12,277 nt of DNA, taken from NCBI GenBank assembly GCA_015501595.1, contig JADNRX010001239.1:1-12277 (forward strand), in the 5' to 3' direction. Below are positions 1-5,634 of this stretch, piece after piece; position 1 is the stretch's first letter, and the number at the start of each line of letters is the position of its first letter. This DNA is from Hymenopellis radicata (lineage: Eukaryota > Basidiomycota > Agaricomycetes > Agaricales > Physalacriaceae). Below the pieces are notes generated by a model. That model ran no database searches. It saw only the letters and a program-made list of their open reading frames with translations, and was not told the origin of the DNA. The position numbers and the translations under genes are program-made.

Positions 1-132
1 ATCGTTGACGCGTCACAAACCTGGAAACGTGTGGCCTCCATTGACTGTTCCGATGAAGAGATTAACGTAGTCGAGGGGGTCAAGAGCTGCAGCGCCAACG
101 GTCACCAACGCGTAGAGGATGAGCCTGTACAT
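1..132 (-). CDS. GH92 family alpha-mannosidase, 5' end only (runs off the window)
   Basis: The first exon reads leftward from the ATG at 132-130 and ends at base 21, where a GTTTGT donor begins; the rest of the gene lies outside the window. The 37 visible codons begin with a short hydrophobic stretch (MYRLILYALVTVGAAA) that fits a signal peptide. It is followed by DYVNLFIGTVNGGHTFPG, which matches the conserved N terminus of glycoside hydrolase family 92 (usual form YVNPFIGT-NGGH-FPGA). GH92 enzymes remove alpha-linked mannose from N- and O-glycans and are usually secreted in fungi. The intron is phase 1 and falls inside the Gly codon of FPG, so the frame continues sensibly. The usual Pro of VNPFIGT is Leu here. 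The family call is confident because the motif is distinctive; whether the gene is intact cannot be judged. Confidence 0.8.
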
Positions 133-563
133 GACTGTACGAAAACAAGTCCTTGAAGGTCAGCTGCTGATAGAAGCCTTGGGTTCAAGGGCGCATGATA
201 AGGCCTCGGCAGGGCGGGCGCATGTGGGAGGCGGGCCGTAATCAAACCCCAAGACCTGCAATTTAAGAAGATACTACGACTACTAGATAGGCATAGTTGC
301 CTCAAAAAGTCCAGAAAAAGGTCCAGGCCATCCGTTGTTGGAAAAATGTGATGCTATATGGCAGGAAGACGAGTTGACAGATTGAGTTCCACGTCAAAAC
401 GACCACCGTTAAACCAATCAAGTATTTGCAGTGTTGGCATTTGGAGGTGTTTGTCACAGTTGTGGTGGAGAAACGCAAGTCGCGATCGCGTCGGCCCGGA
501 ATCGTCATTGACCACGAAACGTTGACGAACCGCCATTTCCACGTTTGGCTATACGGGCACTGT
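133..563. promoter_or_regulatory. Divergent intergenic region between the GH92 start and the plus-strand orphan exon
   Basis: This 431-nt gap separates the minus-strand GH92 start codon (132) from a plus-strand ATG at 564, so it probably holds both promoters if both genes were once active. A CCAAT box is visible on the plus strand at 414-418. Short open frames on both strands here have no recognisable motifs. No other element was seen. Confidence 0.3.
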
Positions 564-672
564 CATGGCTGCGCTGCGCCAATCCCGCCAGCTCTTTCGC
601 GTGCGGCCGGGTCGCACACTATTCACCAAAGCCGCACCGCCGCCCTCGCCATTCGCACCGGAATATACGCCA
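564..672 (+). pseudogene. Orphan first exon with a mitochondrial-targeting-like N terminus
   Basis: The ATG at 564 opens a frame whose product is rich in Arg, Ser, Ala and Leu, with no acidic residue in the first 30 (MAALRQSRQLFRVRPGRTLF, then TKAAPPPSPFAPEYTPP). This composition is typical of a mitochondrial import presequence. Third codon positions are mostly G or C, as in the intact genes nearby. The frame meets a good donor, GTAAGC, at 673, and a possible acceptor (TTCACAG) ends near 742. Reading on from that acceptor gives only about 18 unrecognised residues before a stop. The rest of the gene is not visible, and a foldback element starts at 848. I read this as the surviving 5' end of a nuclear gene for a mitochondrial protein, but a chance ORF is not excluded. 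Confidence 0.3.
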
Positions 673-847
673 CCGGTAAGCCTCCGATGAGTGCGAAACA
701 AAAGGTCTGTCCTGTCCCGTTAACAGACTGAACTTTCACAGCAGTCGAGTGTAGAGCCTCAGTCAGTCCCTACACGCCCGTCAGGAAACTCTAGGTAGCC
801 GGCCAGGCTCGAGTTTGCTCAACTGACCACGGGGGGAGGAGGGCTAG
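673..847. other. Spacer between the orphan exon and the foldback element
   Basis: This stretch holds the possible intron and short second exon of the orphan gene (stop near 798) and a G-rich run at 831-843. No further gene or element is recognisable. Confidence 0.2.
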
Positions 848-959
848 CCAGGTAACCTGATGCCTACAATATGAACAAGCATTGATATACTACACTATGA
901 CTACACTACTGTAACTACTATACCAACACTTGTTCATATTGTAGACAGAGGTTACCTGG
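848..959. mobile_element. 112-bp foldback (MITE-like) element with about 31-bp terminal inverted repeats
   Basis: The left arm (848-879) and right arm (929-959) are reverse complements except for a short mismatched patch of 5 versus 4 bases in the middle. Both begin CCAGGTAACCT at the outer end and share CTACAATATGAACAAG at the inner end. The roughly 49-bp centre is AT-rich and non-coding. Size and architecture fit a miniature inverted-repeat transposable element or a folded-back terminal repeat pair. No clear target-site duplication flanks it, so the superfamily is unknown. It lies downstream of the orphan exon and could mark the event that separated that exon from its gene. Confidence 0.7.
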
Positions 960-1273
960 GGGCATGCGACGCATCGTCGGTCTGTGACTAGCTGCAATCA
1001 TTCAGTCCATCCAGAGAGGATCAGGCCTTATAACTCTTAGCTCAGGATTTGTAGGCCTGGAAGAGATAGTGAGTATTGCACTGTAGACAGAGTAAAACAG
1101 AGTTCAGGAGTGGTGAGCTAGGAGAAGTAATTTTCGATCGGGTAATGTCTATGGGAGCAGACCCAACCTGTACCCCAGCCTCCGAGCCGACTTCCATTCG
1201 ACCGTCATGATCAAGTTATCCGACTTTCTTTAGCCTGCTTATTTGCGCCACATGTGTAGAATATAACTAATGA
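960..1273. other. Apparent non-coding spacer
   Basis: No coding frame with recognisable motifs was found on either strand. An 11-bp string (TGTAGACAGAG) at 1082-1092 also occurs in the right arm of the adjacent foldback element (940-950), which may be chance. This is probably the region downstream of the minus-strand vWA-like remnant. Confidence 0.25.
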
Positions 1274-1486
1274 TTACACAAACCAAAGAGCAGCCTTCTT
1301 CACGATTTCATCAACCTCTTCAACACCACCTAACTCCGTTTTATTAAAGATACTCCCGAGCCTTGTCGCATATGCCTTCCCATGCCAGCTTGTCGTTTGT
1401 TCCACGGCTCGCCAGCCGTACGAGAATGAACGCAACGGCTAAAGCCGTCGCGACGATATCGTCCTTTGTGCCATTAGGAAATGCAG

Positions 1487-1494
1487 CCCTCGCC
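1487..1494. repeat. Left copy of the probable target-site duplication of the hAT-like element
   Basis: CCCTCGCC abuts the left terminal repeat and matches GCCTCGCC at 2061-2068 in 7 of 8 positions. An 8-bp duplication is the family norm for hAT insertions. Confidence 0.6.
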
Positions 1495-2057
1495 TAGTGT
1501 TGCGGGAATTAGGTAGGTGTAAATTACCTCTGGTAATTAGCCTGGTAAATTACCGGTAAATTACAACTGGGGTGGAAAGGCCATGTAAATCAGAGTAAAG
1601 CAGGTATGTCGGTAGAGGTCGGGTAGTGGCAAAAATTGCAAGACTGGGCGCATGTTCTGGACCACAACTGTACTGACGGGTAGTTTGGAGGGTGGTCGGG
1701 CACTCCATAGGTGCTGCATGATGGCGTTGTGAGGGCAAGAGGCGGTGTGTGACAAAGCGTTACCCGACGCAAGCTATTTTAGGAAGGTGTCGCGAGTTGT
1801 CGCGTCACCCTCAGCTCATCATTCGCTGCTTGACTGGTCGGGGCACTATAGGGAGCACTCCACCCAGACTCCACCCATTGAGGTGTATGTGGAGAGTGCA
1901 GATTTACTTGTAATTTACAGCTAATTTACCTGCTAATCAGCGCTAATTTGCGAGAGCTTCTAATCTCCCGTCATTTACACCGGTAAATCTGGGCCACTTC
2001 GTGGCCTGTGTAAATCACCACTGTCATTCTCGCTGGAAGCTAATTCCCGCAACACTA
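1495..2057. mobile_element. hAT-like non-autonomous transposon (MITE) of 563 bp
   Basis: The ends are perfect 18-bp inverted repeats, TAGTGTTGCGGGAATTAG at 1495-1512 and its reverse complement at 2040-2057. The TAGNG start fits hAT-type termini. Inside both ends are clusters of short repeats around GGTAAATTACC and TAATTTAC (about 1517-1565 on the left, about 1908-2018 on the right), like the subterminal transposase-binding motifs of hAT elements. There is no transposase: the only open frames inside are short, overlapping and without motifs. Flanking 8-bp repeats match in 7 of 8 bases, but three extra bases (2058-2060) sit between the right terminus and its repeat copy. The insertion interrupts the vWA/VIT-type remnant within a codon-compatible site. 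The superfamily assignment is an inference from termini, repeat length and subterminal motifs. Confidence 0.75.
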
Positions 2058-2060
2058 CGG

Positions 2061-2068
2061 GCCTCGCC
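2061..2068. repeat. Right copy of the probable target-site duplication
   Basis: GCCTCGCC lies three bases beyond the right terminal repeat and pairs with CCCTCGCC at 1487-1494. The three-base offset could be a later small insertion or an imprecise end of the element. Confidence 0.55.
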
Positions 2069-2457
2069 TGACCCTCTGTCAATCCATCCTTCAAAACTGG
2101 GAGCACCTTCATCGAGAAGCTACCGGCGAATGACTGCATACGAGCAAGTGCTTCCAGTATATCCAAAGGCGCCTGAGGTGGGTTGGAGTGAAACGAAGTT
2201 CAGGAGTGGGTGCCTCCGATTGAAGTAGGTAGGGTTAGAGTTTCTCAACTAATGCGCCTTCCTCCATTACTACTGCCTCTCTTCGGAGCTCTGTGCTCCA
2301 GTGCAGTGTCTGTCCGTCCTCTTGTACTGTGGCATGGATTACGTCCGCCGCGTATCGCCTAGGAAAGCCAAGCTCACTGTGGCAACAGGAGATTCATATG
2401 CCTCCGATGGAATGGTCCAGTTCGGCGAACTGATCAAGGAAATTCACGCTGGGATAT

Positions 2458-3095
2458 TCATTCATTCGCCCCCTCCGGGTTCAACGCGGCTCCTTCAACG
2501 TTCTTCTTTGCCATTGCTCGGGCATATGCTGCCCTAACAACCCGCTTCGTCTCCTCCACTTTCTCCTGTGTCCAGACAGGTTCTAGCATCGATGTGAACC
2601 AAAAAGGTAGAAAATATAAAGGAACAAGTTGACGCACGAACAAGGTTACAAGGCCATTCCACCATCTGCTCTACAAACGTATTGAGGAATTTCTTCTCGA
2701 CGCCGCGGTCGCGCAAGTCCCGCAAAATCGCAGAGCCTTGCCCGGTGGCAGGCGTAGTCCTTTCAGCCGCTGACCGCCGTTGACCGATGGGCTGCACGCC
2801 AGGACCCAGACATAAGCGTTCTTGGTTTCAGGGTCTAGTACGGGCACAATCGTTTGCTTGATGCCTTTCTTCCGCATCTGGTAAACAACGGCGGCGTGGT
2901 GACTTCCCCGACCGTGTATTTCTTCCGCTGTGCAGAGTGCCTCAGCAATGGGACGCATCGTTCGTTCCGGGAATGCAAGGCCCAAAACGTAGAGCGGGCG
3001 ATAGTAAATTGATGGCTGGACCTCAGTCGGTGTTACGACGGCGGTGGCGGTGGTGGTGGCGTCATGGTGGTTCGGAAGCAAGGAGTGCGGATCAT
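2458..3095 (-). pseudogene. Unrecognised intron-containing gene lying inside the PPT1 remnant
   Basis: This minus-strand frame occupies almost exactly the DNA that splits the thioesterase. From an ATG at 3095 a Pro-rich start (MIRTPCFRTTMTPPPPP) shifts frame into PSIYYRPLYVLGLAFPERT, then EEIHGRGSHHAAVVYQMRKK and LDPETKNAYVWVL (to about 2800). In the next frame it continues as GSAILRDLRDRGVEKKFLNT and FVEQMVEWPCNL. A possible intron (GTTCGT to CACAG) joins in phase to EKVEETKRVVRAAYARAMAK and a stop at 2458-2460, which overlaps PPT1 exon 2. Both frame changes are explained by loss of one base. I do not recognise the family; there is no signal peptide or membrane segment, and the C-terminal part is basic and probably helical. 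The coherent frames and plausible intron argue that it was once a real gene. Function unknown. Confidence 0.45.
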
Positions 3096-3106
3096 GTGCT
3101 CGTGGC
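2468..3106. other. About 640-bp insertion between PPT1 codons for HS and IYI
   Basis: The boundaries are defined by where thioesterase homology ends (ATTCATTC) and resumes (TATATACATC). The segment does not start with GT or end with AG, so it is not a spliced intron. I found no terminal inverted repeats and no target-site duplication. It contains the unrecognised minus-strand gene nearly from ATG to stop. Confidence 0.6.
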
Positions 3107-4090
3107 TATATACATCGTCGAGTCTCGACAACAACGACGATGACCGAAAAGCCTGCTTTGTACGTTACTTGACGCCGTATACTTGTCATTGACGCGTGGA
3201 CACAGTACGGCAACGTCAACACGCAATTGGCCGGCGTCGCCAAGCAGCTTAGCGACATTCCCGAGCTCAGTACTGGGTTCGATGCGATAGGATTCTCCCA
3301 AGGAGGCCAATTTCTTCGAGCATATGTGGAACGCTATAACGACCCGCCGATTCACAACCTCATAACTTTTGGTTCGCAACACATGGGCGTGTCCGACATG
3401 CCGGCGTGCTCAGCCTGGGATTTACTCTGTCGCGCTGCCAGAGGCATGGCCCTAGGTGCGGCGTACGGCGCATGGGTACAAGATAACATTGTTATGGTAC
3501 ATTCTCCTGCCTGCATTCTGTCTGGCGCTGACCTTTCTTTGTACAGGCGCAATATTTCCGTGATCCCAGTAATATTCAAACCTCTCTCAACGTGAACCAC
3601 TTTCTTCCTGACGTTAACAACGAAATTCCCCGGCCAGCGGAATAGCACCTACGCAGACAACTTCGCGTCGATCAAAATAAGGCAAGTCTAGAAATCGCCG
3701 AGGCCCGTCACATGACGTGCGCGACGCCACACTTTGCAACTTTATTGCACAGAGTCACCACAGTTGCCCCCGCCGTCGGGCATCCGAGGCGACCTACTTC
3801 GGAGACGTCCTTATCGGCGCTCTCATGATCTTCTCGCGCCCAAAGGCGTCCCATAACGAACGGCATAATCCTCACGAGCGACCACTGATCTTACAACACG
3901 ATATCTTTGGCTTCCAGCCTGAAGGCCTACGCAAACGAGCTCTGATCTGTGAGTGCATTGATAGGCGCAGCATACATAGAATTGGCATGCTCGAGCTCTG
4001 CTCACGGACGGTTCCTGCAGTGCTCATCTCCTTGCACTTTGATCTTAAATTGAACAATATTACATTAAAAATGCACGCTGCCTACTACTA

Positions 4091-5185
4091 CTAGTTCAAT
4101 GACATCGTCGAGAGGTCATATTCGGGAATAGGAGGGTTGGCGTAAAATTCCTTGGCTCCCTGCTCCAACGAAACGACTGCAACGTCCGGGTACAATTTCC
4201 GCGCATCCAACGAGCCAGCGGCCACAGCGTTGGCGAGCGTGTTGTCGCCACGAATATACAGAGTGTTGTAATATCCCGATATGACCTTCGTTGGGACATT
4301 ATTGCTCTTCATTCTGGCGAGAATCTCCTCATCTGGAACCTACGCGTCGCAATCAGGATCACGGAATCATGGAGGGCGAGATGACAATTCATACCCTTGT
4401 AAAGTCCGAAAAGTCCTCTCCAGAAATCTTGTTCGCTAGAGCATAGACCTCGTCCAAATTAGCCTCGCCGTCGGACGTGACGACCGTCTGGTTGAGCGTG
4501 CGTGGGTCGCTGAGGATGCGTGCGACGAAAGCACCAATTGTCTTGAGATCCGTGAACAGCAACTTCTTCTGGCGGTCGCCGACGTAGGTCTTGGTGATGA
4601 AGAAGTTTTCCGGTGTGGCGTGTGGGTACGGGAACATTCCTGATAGCCACCATCCAACTTCTATGAAGGTATAGGCCAACCCGAGTTCCTTGACGTAGTC
4701 CCGGACATCAAGTTTCTACATGCATGATCAGGATTAGAGGATATTCCAAGGAGGCGGGAGATACTCACGATGTCCTGCATGGCCATCACGCCGCGCGGCA
4801 CATAAGGACCAAAGTCGGAGGGAACGACGCGTCCGACGCCCGCTTTCTTCGCCGCGAGCAACAGCGGTTTCTGGTCGATCATCGCGAGGACGAGCGAGAT
4901 AAGAACATCGACCCCCTGCAAGAAGGCTTCAATCTTCTCCGGGGCCTCTGCTATGTCGCCAATGCGGATCTCTGCTCCCACCGCCTTCAACTCATGCACG
5001 ACAGGCTTGTTGACGGAGCCAGGACGGACTAACAAGGCGACTCGCTACGAAGGGGATTAGCGCTGATCACTGTATAGAAACGATCGACGCACGAATTTGC
5101 CCTCGTTCAACAAGGCTTTGGTGATCACACGACCAGTTTGGCCGGCACCGCCAACGATGAGCACGAGTGGTTTGGTAGTAGACAT
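4091..5185 (-). CDS. NmrA-like / isoflavone-reductase-like NAD(P)-binding protein, 312 aa, 4 exons
   Basis: Exons run 5185-5093, 5044-4769, 4715-4395 and 4339-4091, giving 312 residues with no frame break. All three introns (48, 53 and 55 nt) are phase 0 with GTGCGT, GTGAGT and GTATGA donors and TAG acceptors. The N terminus MSTTKPLVLIVGGAGQTGR carries the Rossmann glycine motif (G12-G13-A14-G15-Q16-T17-G18). RPG at residues 38-40 sits where this family reads the NADP phosphate. VVPSDFGPYVPRG (about 104-116) matches the PSDFG/PSEFG motif of the PCBER/isoflavone-reductase branch. K124, at the start of exon 3, is a candidate for the family's catalytic Lys, and YTFIEVGWW is typical of the fungal clade. 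Members reduce phenolic or related substrates with NADPH or act as redox sensors; the substrate cannot be told from sequence. The length is normal. The gene converges on the PPT1 remnant and lies 449 nt downstream of the PLC stop. Confidence 0.9.
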
Positions 5186-5634
5186 GAGGAGTTTGTAGAG
5201 ACCAATCCTTCATCATTCCGCGTTCTTAAGACCATTCTCACTCGATCGAAGCTGAATCATCTTTATCCGCATTTTCCGTGCTCTCGGGAATCGCTCATCA
5301 TAGTGCTGGATTGTCGGCATTTGTTGCTGAGCAAACTCTCAGCAATTATTAAATATTAAGTACTCTGGCCTCGACGCGTCTAAGGTTACCCGTCCGCCGT
5401 GTCATGCACCGTGCATCCCGAAAGTTGAGCATGCCAGAAATAGCATCGCAGGCAAGATTACGCGGTAATTCATTTGGTTTGCTTCGTTACTACTACTACA
5501 GTTACAGATGAGGGTATGCCTTCCAGGTTGCTATCATACAGAAGGAGATATTATGATATACTTGGGTCTATAATGATTGACTTGATAATGCGATGAATTA
5601 TAAAGAGATGAATGAATGAACACGGTGCAAACCG
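5186..5634. promoter_or_regulatory. Intergenic region: PLC 3' flank and NmrA-like promoter
   Basis: Both flanking genes are on the minus strand, so this 449-nt stretch should hold the PLC polyadenylation region and the NmrA-like promoter. An inverse CCAAT box (CCAAT on the plus strand at about 5203-5207) lies close to the NmrA start. A perfect 8-bp hairpin is present at 5324-5345, followed by an AT-rich tract at about 5345-5360. No gene was found. Confidence 0.35.
5324..5345. repeat. Short perfect hairpin (8-bp stem, 6-nt loop)
   Basis: TTGCTGAG at 5324-5331 pairs with CTCAGCAA at 5338-5345 around the loop CAAACT. It lies about 140 nt upstream of the NmrA-like start codon and next to an AT-rich stretch. 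It could be a palindromic protein-binding site or chance. Confidence 0.35.

Larger units (their letters stand above)
1274..2199 (-). pseudogene. C-terminal remnant of a vWA/VIT-type fungal protein, split by a transposon
   Basis: Two blocks on the minus strand belong together. The upstream block (2199 down to 2061) encodes PLDILEALARMQSFAGSF and then VLKDGLTEGQAR. The downstream block (1494 down to about 1344) encodes AAFPNGTKDDIVATALAVAF and then LAWEGICDKAREYL. Removing the hAT-like element and one copy of the flanking repeat joins them in frame across GQAR/AAFP. The pattern L-ARLQSFDGSFS followed by D-ATALA-AFL resembles the C-terminal region of fungal proteins with VIT and von Willebrand A domains. 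That family call is from memory and moderate. The frame stops at 1344-1346; another frame then continues to a stop at 1274-1276, so there may be a one-base shift. Upstream of 2199 is an in-frame TGA and then the start of the PPT1 remnant, so the vWA domain itself is missing. A splice acceptor (CTCAG) just before 2172 may be the original exon start. Confidence 0.6.
2252..3983 (+). pseudogene. Palmitoyl-protein thioesterase (PPT1 type), interrupted and frameshifted
   Basis: PPT1 removes fatty acyl groups from S-acylated proteins in the lysosome or vacuole. Exon 1 (2252-2342) encodes a signal peptide (MRLPPLLLPLFGALCSSA) and RPLVLWHGL. A 46-nt intron follows, then exon 2 (2389-2467) with DSYASDGMVQFGELIKEIHA and GIFIHS. 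Homology stops at 2467 and resumes at 3107 with IYI; then, after a shift, LDNNDDDRKACF, an intron at 3160-3205, and YGNVNTQLAGVAKQL. The nucleophile motif GFSQGGQFLRAY is intact, followed by NLITFGSQHMGVSD. After another intron (3497-3546), AQYFRDPSN and NHFLPDVNNEIP appear. A run of four C at 3628-3631 shifts the frame to a stop at 3643-3645, while NSTYADNFAS continues in the next frame. A weak tail at 3804-3983 (DVLIGALMIFS, QHDIFG) may be the C-terminal third. The weak donor GTCCGC of intron 1 is also abnormal. With a 640-bp insert and two shifts it is unlikely to be functional. Confidence 0.85.

Noticed and set aside
426..731. 101-codon plus-strand open frame covering the orphan exon
   Set aside because: Its frame differs from the presequence-like frame at 564, its composition is unlike a protein of this genome, and it has no motifs.
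1550..1772. Stack of overlapping minus-strand open frames of 60-64 codons
   Set aside because: They fall inside the hAT-like non-coding element, have low-complexity products and no transposase motifs.
1101..2209. 13-bp direct repeat AGTTCAGGAGTGG at 1101-1113 and 2197-2209
   Set aside because: One 13-bp match in 12 kb is about what chance gives, and the flanks do not match, so it is not treated as a duplication of a larger insert.
2468..3106. The segment as a long PPT1 intron
   Set aside because: It does not have GT-AG or GC-AG ends at the homology boundaries, all other introns in the window are about 45-55 nt, and the exon after it is frameshifted anyway.
3717..4094. 125-codon plus-strand open frame as an independent gene
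   Set aside because: Parts resemble the C-terminal strands of the thioesterase just upstream and the rest has no motif; it is better read as pseudogene tail running into 3' sequence.
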